64,000 bases of DNA from Cupriavidus taiwanensis (GCF_900250075.1 NZ_LT977070.1:2240734-2304733), one strand, 5' to 3'. Positions 8,182 through 17,178 are shown, numbered from the stretch's first letter. The notes: a model not told the origin generated them from the letters alone. Program-made: numbers and translations.

Positions 8182-9195
8182 ATGAACGTAAATCCCCGCC
8201 GCATTTCGGTTGCGCCGATGATGGACTGGACCGACCGTCATTGCCGCATGTTCCATCGCCAGCTCAGCCGCCATACCTGGCTATATACCGAGATGGTGAC
8301 CACCGGCGCGCTGCTGCATGGCGACGTGCCGCGCCACCTCGACTTCGATGCGGCCGAGCATCCGGTCGCGCTGCAGCTGGGTGGCAGCGAGCCGGCCGAT
8401 CTCGCCATGGCGGCGAAGCTTGGCCAGCAGTGGGGCTACGCCGAAATCAACCTTAACTGCGGTTGCCCGTCCGAGCGCGTGCAGCGCGGCGCGTTCGGCG
8501 CCTGCCTGATGGCGGAACCGGAACTGGTGGCGGACTGCGTGAAGGCGATGCGCGATGCGGTGGAGATTCCGGTAACCGTGAAGCATCGCATCGGCATCGA
8601 CAAGATCGAGCACTACGATTTCGTCCGCGATTTTGTCGGCAAGGTGGCGCAGGCGGGCTGCGGCACGTTTATCGTCCATGCGCGCAATGCGATCCTGAAG
8701 GGCCTGAGCCCGAAGGAAAACCGCGAGATTCCGCCGCTGCGCTATGAGGTGGCATACCAACTCAAGCGCGAATTCCCGGAGCTCGAGATCCTGATCAACG
8801 GCGGCATCGTCAGCCATGACGAAATCGCCACTCATCTGCAGCACGTCGATGGCGTCATGATCGGACGCGAGGCATATCACCAGCCGTACATCCTTGCGGA
8901 AATGGACGCGCGCTTTTATGGCGATACCAATGCGGCAGTGCCGTCGCGGCTCGAGGTCGAACTGGCGATGCAGCGTTATATCGGCGACTTCGTTGAGCAA
9001 GGCGGATATATGGGTGCCGTGACACGGCACATGCTCGGACTGCATCGCGGCATCGCCGGCGGACGTGGCTGGCGCCGCGTGCTGTCCGATGCGAAGCGCA
9101 TGCATGCGGCGCGCACGCGGACCGACGTCGATGCGCTGTTCGAAGAAGCGCGCATGCATCTGCGGCCGCACGCACAAGAGCCGCTGGCCGCGTAA
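8182..9195 (+). CDS. dusA: tRNA-dihydrouridine synthase A (DusA)
   Basis: FMN-dependent enzyme reducing uridine 20/20a in the tRNA D-loop. The product has 337 residues from ATG 8182 (MNVNPRRISVAPMMDWTD), the usual length. It has the start of the TIM barrel APMMDWTDRHCR, the active-site motif NLNCGCPSERV (catalytic Cys probably Cys95), the phosphate-binding KHRIGIDK and the FMN-site segment INGGIVSHDE with VMIGREAYHQPY, which is DusA-specific. The open frame reaches back to 7894 but that part is low-quality coding and lacks family similarity. Monocistronic in appearance. Confidence 0.96.
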   Translation: MNVNPRRISVAPMMDWTDRHCRMFHRQLSRHTWLYTEMVTTGALLHGDVPRHLDFDAAEHPVALQLGGSEPADLAMAAKLGQQWGYAEINLNCGCPSERVQRGAFGACLMAEPELVADCVKAMRDAVEIPVTVKHRIGIDKIEHYDFVRDFVGKVAQAGCGTFIVHARNAILKGLSPKENREIPPLRYEVAYQLKREFPELEILINGGIVSHDEIATHLQHVDGVMIGREAYHQPYILAEMDARFYGDTNAAVPSRLEVELAMQRYIGDFVEQGGYMGAVTRHMLGLHRGIAGGRGWRRVLSDAKRMHAARTRTDVDALFEEARMHLRPHAQEPLAA

Positions 9196-9344
9196 GCGCG
9201 CACGGGCGGGTGCCGTGCCGAGGCTGCGCTCTAACTTCGAATCGTGAAAATATGCATGGCGGCGCGCGGGTTCCGCGCGCCGCACATGAGATGCCCGATC
9301 GCCCGGAAACCGGCGTCCGGAAAGGGATTCCCCTAATTCGCTGA

Positions 9345-9432
9345 GGCAGGGCACTTTCTTACACTGTGCCTGCCCTCGAATACAGGGCTTTCTTCAACTG
9401 ATTATTAGCCCGCTCCGGCGGGCTTTTTTTTC
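9345..9432 (+). ncRNA. Candidate small RNA downstream of dusA (promoter plus ~60-nt transcript)
   Basis: A possible promoter TTCGCT-N17-TACACT precedes a start near 9372. The predicted transcript contains a small hairpin (GCCCT, loop CGAATAC, AGGGC), a single-stranded AU-rich segment, and a strong terminator ending at 9432. Stem-loop, linker, terminator is a common small-RNA layout. It could equally be the 3' end of dusA mRNA, since the -35 is weak. Confidence 0.35.
9407..9432 (+). terminator. Intrinsic terminator 1 downstream of dusA
   Basis: AGCCCGC, loop TCCG, GCGGGCT, then eight T. It ends either dusA mRNA or a short independent transcript on the plus strand. Confidence 0.85.
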
Positions 9433-9541
9433 GTCGGCGCTCTCGCGCTTGCGACATCGCTCTTCGTTTACCCGAATGGTGCTTTGCCCGCATGGCAGTT
9501 ACAGTGCAACGGCCTTCAGGGCATTTGAGATCGCTAAAGTT

Positions 9542-9569
9542 AAGAGTCCGCGCTGCGGACTCTTTTTTT
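9542..9569 (+). terminator. Intrinsic terminator 2 downstream of dusA
   Basis: AGAGTCCGC, three-base loop, GCGGACTCT, then six or seven T. It is a second plus-strand terminator 110 bases after the first. No plus-strand gene lies between them, so either it is a back-up for dusA or an unannotated short transcript starts between 9433 and 9540. Confidence 0.85.
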
Positions 9570-9674
9570 GTGCGCTCGCCCGGCACCACATGGACGAACC
9601 GATTTGACCGGCCTCCCGGACAAGCGTTCCATCGGTCACGCAAAATTGATTGCGCTGGAGGTGCATCGCCATGG

Positions 9675-9830
9675 CTATCGCGTATGGCTGATACCGATGT
9701 CCAGCGTGCCGTAAGTCGTGATGCTCGATTCCCTGCCCTCGGTACCGCCGCCCGCGGCGCACCCGCCCATCAAGGCCGCCAGTGCCGCCACCGCAAGAGT
9801 CCTCGCCGTCCATCTACACTTGTTCTGCAT
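9675..9830 (-). CDS. Very small putative lipoprotein
   Basis: A 51-residue product from ATG 9830, with AGGGAAC eight bases upstream. It begins MQNKCRWTARTLAVAALAAL and reaches a lipobox-like LMGGC at about residue 24, followed by a Gly-rich linker (AAGGGTEGRE) and a short end, SSITTYGTLDIGISHTR. The longer open frame to 10313 has no coding character upstream. The end resembles the first strand of betaproteobacterial porins (SSVTLYGxxDxGI), but no barrel follows. Function unknown. Confidence 0.55.
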   Translation of the reverse strand: MQNKCRWTARTLAVAALAALMGGCAAGGGTEGRESSITTYGTLDIGISHTR

Positions 9831-10193
9831 GGCCTGTTCCCTGCGTCGATAACTTCGGTTGGGCTCGCGCGTGGCCGAGAGGTTCCATCGCAGGCGTGGT
9901 GCGGCATGGAAACGTCGGCTGCCGGGGCGAAGGAAAGCAGTGGAAGGAAAAAGAGGCAGGCGGCCCCTGGGGCAGGCCGCCTGACGGGAAGGTCGAGGGG
10001 GGTCAATGTCCCTCGGACTCGAGTATCGCTTCGGGCACGTGCCGCATGAACCCTGCAGAGGTAGGGGCTGTGCGCAGCATATTTGGCTGGCGGACATGGT
10101 CCGGAACTCATCCAGGACCCGTGATACGATTTCCGCACGCTCCCCAGGCGAAATCAGGCACGGTATGCGGACCGTGCCGGCAGGGGAGGCAGC
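9831..10193. other. Intergenic region between divergent small genes
   Basis: About 360 bases without a supportable gene. It holds a GC-rich hairpin near 9957-9985 (AGGCGGCC, loop, GGCCGCCT) followed on the minus strand by GCCTCTTTTT, which could terminate a minus-strand transcript. The right end is the leader of the 92-residue gene, with TGATACGAT near 10120 as a possible extended -10. Confidence 0.4.
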
Positions 10194-10472
10194 ATGGACA
10201 AAGACAACGTGGAAAAAGAAGCGCCTTTCGGCGTGGTCTATGAAGACTTCAGGGTGATCTGGGTCGCCGAACAACTCCAGGATGGCAAATGGACCGCGCG
10301 CTACTGCTGGCACCCCGGCACCTCGGAAGCCGCGGGCAAAGCGCTGCAGGAAGCCGTGCTGAACGGCAAGTCGCGCCGGCTGCTGGGCCAGTTCGATACC
10401 GAGGCCGAGACCATCGCCGCGATCAAGCAGGCGGTGCTGCTCGAGGCCAAGTGGAGCCCGTCCCGTTCCTGA
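10194..10472 (+). CDS. Hypothetical protein, 92 residues
   Basis: A small acidic cytoplasmic protein starting MDKDNVEKEAPFGVVYEDF, with a good ribosome site (AGGGGAGG) nine bases before the ATG. It looks like one compact alpha/beta domain: VIWVAEQLQDGKWTARYCWH (beta hairpin), then helices AAGKALQEAVLN and ETIAAIKQAVLLEAKW. No signal peptide, membrane segment or recognised catalytic motif. Good coding character and start signal make the gene credible. Just upstream of tRNA-His but separately promoted. Function unknown. Confidence 0.7.
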   Translation: MDKDNVEKEAPFGVVYEDFRVIWVAEQLQDGKWTARYCWHPGTSEAAGKALQEAVLNGKSRRLLGQFDTEAETIAAIKQAVLLEAKWSPSRS

Positions 10473-10528
10473 GCGATGCCCGTCAAAATTTTTTGTGCGG
10501 GATACTAGCCATCTCGAAAATCTGTTTG

Positions 10529-10534
10529 TATAAT
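10529..10534 (+). promoter_or_regulatory. -10 element of the tRNA-His promoter
   Basis: A perfect TATAAT 41 bases before tRNA-His. The -35 is poor, as often in promoters helped by upstream AT-rich DNA; an AT-rich tract (AAAATTTTTT) lies about 35 bases further upstream. The leader contains a small hairpin ATCAGCG-CTT-CGCTGAT near 10550-10566, which would be removed during tRNA maturation. Confidence 0.65.
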
Positions 10535-10574
10535 CTTGTTTTTCGTCGATCAGCGCTTCGCTGATGACCTCTAC

Positions 10575-10651
10575 GGTGGCTGTAGCTCAGTTGGTAGAGT
10601 CCAGGATTGTGATTCCTGTCGTCGTGGGTTCGAGTCCCATCAGCCACCCCA
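10575..10651 (+). tRNA. tRNA-His (anticodon GTG)
   Basis: A 77-base cloverleaf including the encoded CCA. The acceptor GGTGGCTG pairs with CAGCCACC, including the extra 5' G (G-1) paired to C73 that is diagnostic of tRNA-His. The D-arm is AGCTCAGTTGGTAGAG, the anticodon stem CAGGA/TCCTG encloses TTGTGAT with anticodon GTG at 10609-10611, and the T-arm GTGGGTTCGAGTCCCAT is canonical. A strong terminator follows at 10663. Confidence 0.98.
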
Positions 10652-10662
10652 AAATTCCCTGC

Positions 10663-10691
10663 AAAACGGCGCCTGATTCAGGCGCCGTTTT
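10663..10691 (+). terminator. Intrinsic terminator after tRNA-His
   Basis: A 14-base-pair near-perfect inverted repeat around AACGGCGCCTGA, with flanking A and T runs, so it can work in both directions. It would end the tRNA transcript and also the minus-strand flavoprotein gene at 10734. Confidence 0.88.
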
Positions 10692-10733
10692 GCTTTTCGG
10701 GCACGGCTTCGAAAGCTGACGCTGCGCGCCTCC

Positions 10734-11294
10734 TCAGCGCGGCGCGTTCCGCTCGATCCAGGCGCCAAACGTAGTCATGAACTTGCCCAGGAAACCCTTG
10801 GTCGACTCGTTGGCAAGCCCGCCCTGCTCGTCGAACAGCTTGTCCACGCCGCTGATATACGCCTCCGGTTGCTGCAAGATGGGGATATTCAGAAACACCA
10901 GCGACTGGCGCAGATGGTGGTTGGCACCGAAGCCGCCGATGGCGCCCGGCGATGCGCTGACGATGGCGCCGGGCTTGCCGTCCCAGACGCTGCTGCCATA
11001 GGGGCGCGAACCCACGTCGATGGCGTTCTTCAACGGCGCGGGCACCGAGCGGTTGTATTCCGGCGTGACGAACAGCACGGCGTCGGCGCGGCGGATGCGG
11101 TCGCGGAATGCGGTCCAGGCCTGGGTCGGCTTGTCGTCGAGGTCCTGGTTGTACAGCTCCAGGTTGCCGATCTCGACGATTTCCAGCCTGAGCTGCGGCG
11201 GCGCCAGCGCGATCAGCGCCTTGGCCAGCTTGCGGTTGTATGACTCCTTGCGCAGGCTTCCCACCAGTACAACGACATCACGAGGATCACTCAT
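10734..11294 (-). CDS. NAD(P)H-dependent FMN reductase family flavoprotein
   Basis: A 186-residue flavodoxin-like protein of the NADPH-dependent FMN reductase family (the family of ChrR/YieF quinone and chromate reductases). It has the FMN-phosphate loop VGSLRKESYNRKLAKAL near residues 11-27, the LFVTPEYNRSVPAPLKNAID motif near residues 75-94 that contacts flavin, and the glycine-rich SPGAIGGFGANHHLR segment. Cytoplasmic. It probably protects against quinone redox cycling; the true electron acceptor cannot be told from sequence. It stands alone and ends near the bidirectional tRNA terminator. Confidence 0.9.
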   Translation of the reverse strand: MSDPRDVVVLVGSLRKESYNRKLAKALIALAPPQLRLEIVEIGNLELYNQDLDDKPTQAWTAFRDRIRRADAVLFVTPEYNRSVPAPLKNAIDVGSRPYGSSVWDGKPGAIVSASPGAIGGFGANHHLRQSLVFLNIPILQQPEAYISGVDKLFDEQGGLANESTKGFLGKFMTTFGAWIERNAPR

Positions 11295-11422
11295 TACGGC
11301 TCCTTTGACGGTGTGGACGGATTGGCACAGGCGGCGCCCGCGCGCGGCATCGCCGTGCGCGGGCGCCAGACCCTGCCCGTCACTCTACCCGAGTCGGCGC
11401 CGGAGCGTTCCGTGCAGCGATG

Positions 11423-12511
11423 TCAGACAGGCTTGCCCAGTGCCGCCAGCGGGTGCTCCTCCTGGCGCCACGGGCTGTCGAAGAACGACAGCGCCTTCTC
11501 GCGGCTGACTTCGTCGAGCCTCGCGTATTGCCAGCGCGGCTTGTGGTCCTTGTCGACCGCCAGCGCGCGGATGCCTTCGACGCCATCGCCCTTGCGGAAC
11601 ACGTAGTACATCATGTCCAGCTCCATGCGCAGCTCGTCTTCCAGCGACATGCTGCGCGCGCGGCGGATCTGCTCCAGCGTCACGCACAGCATCAGCGGCG
11701 AACGGCTGCGCAGCATGGCGGCGGTCTGCGCGGCCCAGTCTCCCGGCGTGTCGCTGACGGCGGCAACAATGTCCTGCGCGGTGTTGCCCGCGAACAGCGT
11801 GTCGATCTGCTCCGACAGCCCGGCCAGCGTGCTCTGCGCGGGCACGCAATCGGCGCGGTGCGCGGTGGTGAAGGTTTCGATATGCGCCAGCACCGCATCG
11901 CCGCTGGCGAACTGCTGCGCGCGCAGGGATTCGACCAGTTCCGCCAGGCGGTTGCCCGGCAGGTAGGCGTCGGCCAGGCCGGCATACAAGGCGTCGGCGG
12001 CGTGGATCACGGTGCCGGTCAGGCCCAGGTATTCGCCGATGCGTCCGGGGGTGCGCGCGAGGAACCAGCCGCCGCCCACATCCGGGAACAGGCCGATATT
12101 GGTTTCGGGCATGGCCATCCTGGTGCGATCGGTGACCAGCCGCAGGCGCGCGCCCTGCGAGATGCCCATGCCGCCGCCCATCACCACGCCGTCCATCAGC
12201 GCGATATAGGGCTTGGCGTAGCGGTGGATCAGGAAATTGAGCGCGTATTCCTCAACGAAAAACTGGTCGAGCAGCGGATCGCCCGCATGCGCGGCCTGAT
12301 GGAAGTAGCGGATGTCGCCGCCGGCGCAGAACGCCTTGCCACCGGCACCGGCCACCACCACGGCAGCCACCTCGGGCGCGGCGGCCCAGTCCCGCAGCGC
12401 CTGCGTGATGGCGCGGATCATGTCCAGCGACAGCGCGTTGAGCGCCTGCGGGCGGTTCAGCGTCAGGTATCCGACGCCACCGCGGACCTCGGTCGTGACG
12501 AATTCAGTCAT
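11423..12511 (-). CDS. Enoyl-CoA hydratase/isomerase family protein, 3-hydroxyisobutyryl-CoA hydrolase-like
   Basis: A crotonase-superfamily enzyme of 362 residues, the length of the 3-hydroxyisobutyryl-CoA hydrolase (HIBCH) branch rather than the ~260-residue hydratases. The start at 12511 (MTEFVTTEVRGG) has GGAGGAG nearby; an ATG at 12553 is less likely. Motifs: oxyanion-hole AFCAGGDIRYF around residue 60, MDGVVMGGGMGIS around residue 105, and PETNIGLFPDVGGGWFL, typical of HIBCH. HIBCH acts in valine breakdown. No other valine genes are adjacent, so the assignment rests on family type. Confidence 0.88.
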   Translation of the reverse strand: MTEFVTTEVRGGVGYLTLNRPQALNALSLDMIRAITQALRDWAAAPEVAAVVVAGAGGKAFCAGGDIRYFHQAAHAGDPLLDQFFVEEYALNFLIHRYAKPYIALMDGVVMGGGMGISQGARLRLVTDRTRMAMPETNIGLFPDVGGGWFLARTPGRIGEYLGLTGTVIHAADALYAGLADAYLPGNRLAELVESLRAQQFASGDAVLAHIETFTTAHRADCVPAQSTLAGLSEQIDTLFAGNTAQDIVAAVSDTPGDWAAQTAAMLRSRSPLMLCVTLEQIRRARSMSLEDELRMELDMMYYVFRKGDGVEGIRALAVDKDHKPRWQYARLDEVSREKALSFFDSPWRQEEHPLAALGKPV

Positions 12512-12616
12512 GTCGTACTCCTCCAATGCAACTGGCAATTTTACGCCAGTCACCTTGGCAAGCGCACGCGCATGGGCAGCTTGCGGCGCATGCCGGCATG
12601 CATGCGCCCTGCCCGT

Positions 12617-14197
12617 TCAGGCCAGCCGGAACGTCGCCACCAGCGAGGTAAGCCGCTGCGCCTGCTCTTCCAGCGATGCCGCGGCCGCGGCGGCCTGCTC
12701 GACCAGCGCCGCATTCTGCTGCGTCATGCTGTCCATCTGCGACACCGCCACGTTGACCTGCTCGATGCCGTTGGACTGCTCGTCCGACGCCGCGCTGATA
12801 TCGCCGATGATGGCGCTGACACGCTGCACCGCGTCGACGATGTCCTGCATCGCGCGCCCGGCCTCATCGACCAGCCCCGAGCCCTCGCGCACATTGGCCA
12901 CCGAGGCGCCGATCAGCGCGCGGATCTCCTTGGATGCGCCGGCGCAGCGCTGCGCCAGGTCGCGCACGTCGCCCGCCACCACGGCAAAGCCGCGGCCATG
13001 CTCGCCGGCACGCGCGGCTTCCACCGCTGCGTTCAGCGCCAGGATATTGGTCTGGAACGCGATCTTCTCGATCACGTCGATGATGTCGACGATCTTGCCA
13101 GAGCTGGCGTCGATCGACTGCATGGTATTGACCACGCGCAGCACTGCATCGCTGCCGCGCCCGGCCAGGGTCGCGGCATCGCTGGCGAGCGCGCGCGCCT
13201 CGCGCGCGCTGTCGGCATTCTGGCGCACGGTGCTGGTCAGTTCTTCCATGCTCGAAGCGGTTTCCTCCAGCGAAGCCGCCTGCTGCTCGGTGCGCTGCGA
13301 CAGGTCCGCGTTGCCGCTGGCAATCTGCTTGCTGGCCGCGGCGATCGAATCGGCACCGCCGCGCACATCACCCACCATGGCAACCAGGCTGGCCTGCATC
13401 CGGCCAAGCATGCCGAGCATGCGCGCGGTCTCGTTGCGCGCCGCTTCGTCGGCCAGCGCTTCGTCGGCCCGCACTTCGCCGCCGGCGGCGGCACCGCTCA
13501 GGTCACCGCCGGCAATCCTTTCGAAGCGCGCAATCGCCGTATCCAGCGGCTGCACGATCGAACGGCGCAGGCGCCATGCCACCACGGTGCTGAACACCAG
13601 TCCCGCTGCCAGCACGCACACGGACAGCATGAACAGGTTGCGGTAGCGCTGCTGCGAGGCCTCGTAGACCTGCCTGGCGCTGGCCACTTGCAGCTTGTTC
13701 AGCTCGGTGTTGACGGCGGTGAAGGCGATATCGAGTTGCGGAATGGTTTCCAGCACCGCCTTCATCACGCCGTCGCGATCGCCGGCATGCAGCGCGGCGA
13801 TCATGGGCGCCACGCCCTGCTTGAACAATGCATCGCGCTTGGCGGTAACGTCTTCAGCCACCTTCGCTTCGTCGGCCGAACGCGGCAGCGCGAGATAGGC
13901 CTGCCAGGCCTTCTCCGAATCGCGCGCAAAGCCTTCGGCGGTCGCGGCGCGCGCCTTGGCGTCGGCGGGATCGGCGGCAAAGGTGGCCTGGTCCAGCAGC
14001 ACGCGCACCAGCAACTGGTTCGAACGCGCTTCGGCCAGGTTGACCGCGGCCGACAGCTGCTGCCCATAGATCTGGTGCGTCGCCTCGTTGCTGCGCGACA
14101 TGCCAAGCCAGCCAACGGCGCCGACAATCAGCAACAACAAATTTGTGACGATAGTAAGAAACCACAATCTGGCGCCGATAGTCGTGTTCCTGAACAT
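12617..14197 (-). CDS. Methyl-accepting chemotaxis protein
   Basis: Inner-membrane chemoreceptor of 526 residues from ATG 14197 (MFRNTTIGARLWFL). The first membrane helix is about residues 10-32, followed by a periplasmic four-helix-bundle sensor of about 155 residues, a second membrane helix (FMLSVCVLAAGLVFSTVVAW), a HAMP domain, and the cytoplasmic signalling rod with the conserved hairpin tip IEKIAFQTNILALNAAVEAARAGEHGRGFAVVAGDV. The C-terminus ends FRLA with no NWETF-type CheR docking pentapeptide. The ligand cannot be predicted. It is divergent from the sterol-desaturase-family gene. Confidence 0.95.
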   Translation of the reverse strand: MFRNTTIGARLWFLTIVTNLLLLIVGAVGWLGMSRSNEATHQIYGQQLSAAVNLAEARSNQLLVRVLLDQATFAADPADAKARAATAEGFARDSEKAWQAYLALPRSADEAKVAEDVTAKRDALFKQGVAPMIAALHAGDRDGVMKAVLETIPQLDIAFTAVNTELNKLQVASARQVYEASQQRYRNLFMLSVCVLAAGLVFSTVVAWRLRRSIVQPLDTAIARFERIAGGDLSGAAAGGEVRADEALADEAARNETARMLGMLGRMQASLVAMVGDVRGGADSIAAASKQIASGNADLSQRTEQQAASLEETASSMEELTSTVRQNADSAREARALASDAATLAGRGSDAVLRVVNTMQSIDASSGKIVDIIDVIEKIAFQTNILALNAAVEAARAGEHGRGFAVVAGDVRDLAQRCAGASKEIRALIGASVANVREGSGLVDEAGRAMQDIVDAVQRVSAIIGDISAASDEQSNGIEQVNVAVSQMDSMTQQNAALVEQAAAAAASLEEQAQRLTSLVATFRLA

Positions 14198-14439
14198 GGA
14201 TAAGGCTCCGGGGGAATAAGGAAACTGGAATGAAGGCGGCGCGCCGCGCCGCTGCCCTGTCCAACTACGGCGCCGGCGCTGCATCCTTTACCCGTATTGA
14301 TGGCCTTCACACGCGTGACAGAATTGCATGGCAGTACAGCATCGCCATCAAGTGGCGAAAGCGGCCCACCCGACACACAGCGCCAGCGTTTGGAGGAAGC
14401 CCTCGTGGCAATTTCCCGGCGAACGGGCACACTGCCGGG

Positions 14440-15303
14440 ATGAACACCGCATCGCTCGATCCCGGACTCGTGCTGCTGGCCTTCGCGCCGGTCTTCGTGC
14501 TGACCGTCGGCGCCGAAGCGTGGTACTGGTCGCGCCGCGACCCGGCCGTCTACAGCCTGCGCGACACGCTCTCCAACGCCGCGCTGGCGCTGATGCACCA
14601 GGCCTCGGACGCGTTCTTCCTCTGGCTGATGGTCCGCACCGTCTACACGTGGTGCTACCAGCACGGCCTGCAGGCCGTGCCGCAGACGTTGTGGTCGTTC
14701 TTCCTGCTGCTGTTGCTGCAGGACTTCCTCTACTACTGGTTCCATCGCGCCAGCCATCGCGTGCGCTGGCTGTGGGCCTCGCACGTGACGCATCATTCGT
14801 CGGAAGGCATGAATTTCTCGACCGCGTTCCGGCAGAGCCTGACCTACCCGCTGTCAGGCATGTGGCTGTTCTGGATTCCGCTGGCGTATATCGGCTTCAC
14901 GCCCGACTGGGTCATCCTTGCGGTGGGCCTGAACCTGGGCTTCCAGTTCTTCGTCCATACGCGCCTGGGGCAACGCTGGCCGATGGTCGAGCGGCTGCTG
15001 AACACGCCTTCGGTCCATCGCGTCCACCATGCAAGGAACCCGCAATACATCGACCGCAACTATGCCGGCGTGCTGACGATCTGGGACCGCCTGTTCGGTA
15101 CCTTCGTCCCCGAACGCGAGGCGCCGGTCTACGGCATTACGCGCCAGGTGCGCAGCCATGATCCGCTGACGCTGACCTTCCACGAATGGCGCGACATGTT
15201 TGCCGATGCCTGGCGCGACCGCGACCCGCGCTACCTGTGGAAGCCGCCGGAATGGCGCAGCCCGCGCGCCGCCGCGCCGGCGACGCTGCCGGAAACGCAA
15301 TAA
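14440..15303 (+). CDS. Sterol desaturase / fatty acid hydroxylase family membrane protein
   Basis: A 287-residue integral membrane protein from ATG 14440 (MNTASLDPGLVLL). It has the di-iron histidine boxes of the family: HRASH near residue 108, HVTHHSSEGMN near residue 120, and HRVHHARN near residue 193, set between several hydrophobic helices. Such enzymes hydroxylate or desaturate lipids such as sterols, carotenoids or fatty acids; the substrate here is unknown. The frame is open upstream to 14230, but no ribosome site or hydrophobic sequence supports an earlier start. It ends at a shared bidirectional terminator with typA. Confidence 0.9.
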   Translation: MNTASLDPGLVLLAFAPVFVLTVGAEAWYWSRRDPAVYSLRDTLSNAALALMHQASDAFFLWLMVRTVYTWCYQHGLQAVPQTLWSFFLLLLLQDFLYYWFHRASHRVRWLWASHVTHHSSEGMNFSTAFRQSLTYPLSGMWLFWIPLAYIGFTPDWVILAVGLNLGFQFFVHTRLGQRWPMVERLLNTPSVHRVHHARNPQYIDRNYAGVLTIWDRLFGTFVPEREAPVYGITRQVRSHDPLTLTFHEWRDMFADAWRDRDPRYLWKPPEWRSPRAAAPATLPETQ

Positions 15304-15333
15304 AAAAACCGCGCCTGGCAGGCGCGGTTTTTT
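15302..15333. terminator. Bidirectional terminator between the desaturase-family gene and typA
   Basis: AAAACCGCGCC, small loop, GGCGCGGTTTT with an A run before and a T run after. It can end both converging transcripts. It starts at the last base region of the desaturase-family gene and lies 25 bases after typA. Confidence 0.9.
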
Positions 15334-15357
15334 GGGCAGGTCCGGCTGCTCAGGCGC

Positions 15358-17178
15358 TTATGCGCCTTCGCGGGCGGCACGCTTGCGCTCGTGCTCCTTC
15401 AGGTGGCGCTTGCGCAGGCGGATGCTCTTCGGCGTGAGCTCGACCAGTTCGTCGTCGGCGATGAATTCCACCGCGTATTCCAGCGACATCTGGATCGGCG
15501 GCACCAGGCGCACCGCTTCGTCGGTACCCGAGGCGCGCACGTTGGTCAGCTGCTTGCCCTTGATCGGGTTGACCACCAGGTCGTTGTCGCGGCTGTGGAT
15601 GCCGATGATCATGCCTTCATACAGCGCATCGCCCGGCTTGACGAACATGCGGCCGCGGTCCTGCAGCTTCCACAGCGCGTAGGCCACGGCGTCGCCGTCG
15701 TCCTGCGAGATCAGCACGCCGTTGTGGCGCTCGCCCAGGCCGCCTTCGCGCACCGGCGCGTAGTCGTCGAAGATGTGGCTGATCAGGCCGGTGCCGCGCG
15801 TCAGCGTCAGGAACTCGCCCTGGAAGCCGATCAGGCCACGGGCCGGGATACGGTATTCCAGGCGGGTACGGCCCTTGCCGTCCGACGCCATGTCGAGCAG
15901 TTCGCCCTTGCGGCGGCCCAGCTCTTCCATGATGCCGCCCTGGTGGCTGTCTTCGACGTCCACGGTCAGCAGTTCATACGGCTCGCACTTGACGCCGTCG
16001 ATTTCCTTGAACACCACGCGCGGACGCGACACGGCCAGCTCGTAGCCTTCGCGGCGCATGTTTTCCAGCAGGATGGTCAGGTGCAGTTCGCCGCGGCCGG
16101 ACACTTCGAAGATGGTGTCGTCGCCGGTATCGGCCACGCGCAGCGCCACGTTGGACTTCAGTTCGCGGTCCAGGCGCTCGCGCAGCTGGCGGCTGGTCAC
16201 GAACTTGCCTTCACGGCCCGCCAGCGGCGAGGTGTTGACGCAGAAGTTCATGGTCAGCGTCGGCTCGTCCACCTTCAGCATCGGCAGAGCGTCCTGGGCC
16301 TCGGGCGCGCACACGGTGCAGCCGATGCCCAGTTCTTCGATGCCGTTGATCAGCACGATGTCGCCGGCTTCGGCTTCCTGCACGATTTCGCGCTCCAGGC
16401 CCTGGAACTTCAGCACCTGGTTGATGCGGCCCTTGATCGGGTTGCCTTCCGGGCCGAACTTGACCACCACGTCCTGCAGCGGACGGGCACGGCCACGCGA
16501 GATGCGGCCCACGCCGATCTTGCCGACGTAGCTGGAGTAGTCCAGCGAGATGATCTGCAGCTGCAGCGGACCGTCGCGGTCGTCGTCACGCACCGGCACC
16601 TTGTCGAGCACGGTCTCGAACAGCGGCTTCATGTCGCCGTCGCGCACGTCTTCGGTCAGGCCGGCGTAGCCGTTCAGGCCCGAGGCGTAGATCACCGGGA
16701 AGTCGAGCTGCTCGTCGGTCGCGCCCAGCTTGTCGAACAGGTCGAAGGTCTGGTTGATGACCCAGTCCGGACGCGCGCCCGGGCGGTCGATCTTGTTGAT
16801 CACCACGATCGGCTTCAGGCCCAGCGCCAGCGCCTTGCGCGTGACGAAGCGGGTCTGCGGCATCGGGCCCTCGACCGCGTCGACCAGCAGCAGCACGCCG
16901 TCGACCATCGACAGCACGCGCTCCACTTCACCGCCGAAGTCGGCGTGGCCCGGGGTGTCGACGATATTGATATGGGTGCCGTTGTACTCGACGGCACAGT
17001 TCTTCGCGAGAATCGTGATCCCGCGTTCCTTTTCCAGGTCGTTCGAGTCCATCACCCGCTCGGCGACTTGCTGGTTGTCGCGGAAGGTGCCTGCCTGGCG
17101 CAGGAGCTGGTCGACCAGGGTGGTCTTGCCATGATCGACGTGGGCGATGATGGCGATATTTCGGATGGCGCGGGTCAT
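15358..17178 (-). CDS. typA: Ribosome-binding GTPase TypA/BipA
   Basis: Translational GTPase (606 residues) that aids ribosome assembly and stress adaptation. The G1 motif [17 protein letters not shown] lies near residues 12-28, with RGITILAKN (switch I), [16 protein letters not shown] (G3) and [11 protein letters not shown] (G4), then the EF-G-like domains and the C-terminal domain typical of BipA ([37 protein letters not shown] region). Length is standard. The minus-strand leader carries TGCTAGAAT (-10 at 17242-17247), a possible extended -10 promoter. Confidence 0.97.
   Translation of the reverse strand: MTRAIRNIAIIAHVDHGKTTLVDQLLRQAGTFRDNQQVAERVMDSNDLEKERGITILAKNCAVEYNGTHINIVDTPGHADFGGEVERVLSMVDGVLLLVDAVEGPMPQTRFVTRKALALGLKPIVVINKIDRPGARPDWVINQTFDLFDKLGATDEQLDFPVIYASGLNGYAGLTEDVRDGDMKPLFETVLDKVPVRDDDRDGPLQLQIISLDYSSYVGKIGVGRISRGRARPLQDVVVKFGPEGNPIKGRINQVLKFQGLEREIVQEAEAGDIVLINGIEELGIGCTVCAPEAQDALPMLKVDEPTLTMNFCVNTSPLAGREGKFVTSRQLRERLDRELKSNVALRVADTGDDTIFEVSGRGELHLTILLENMRREGYELAVSRPRVVFKEIDGVKCEPYELLTVDVEDSHQGGIMEELGRRKGELLDMASDGKGRTRLEYRIPARGLIGFQGEFLTLTRGTGLISHIFDDYAPVREGGLGERHNGVLISQDDGDAVAYALWKLQDRGRMFVKPGDALYEGMIIGIHSRDNDLVVNPIKGKQLTNVRASGTDEAVRLVPPIQMSLEYAVEFIADDELVELTPKSIRLRKRHLKEHERKRAAREGA

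Noticed and set aside
9957..9985. GC-rich hairpin as a strong terminator or an element end
   Set aside because: The stem has a long internal loop and the following T run is interrupted on the minus strand; evidence is too weak for a separate terminator entry.
7621..10651. The tRNA-His fragment and intact tRNA-His as attachment sites of one integrated element
   Set aside because: The copies are inverted, not direct, and the 3 kb between them holds ordinary genes (dusA) and no integrase or phage gene.
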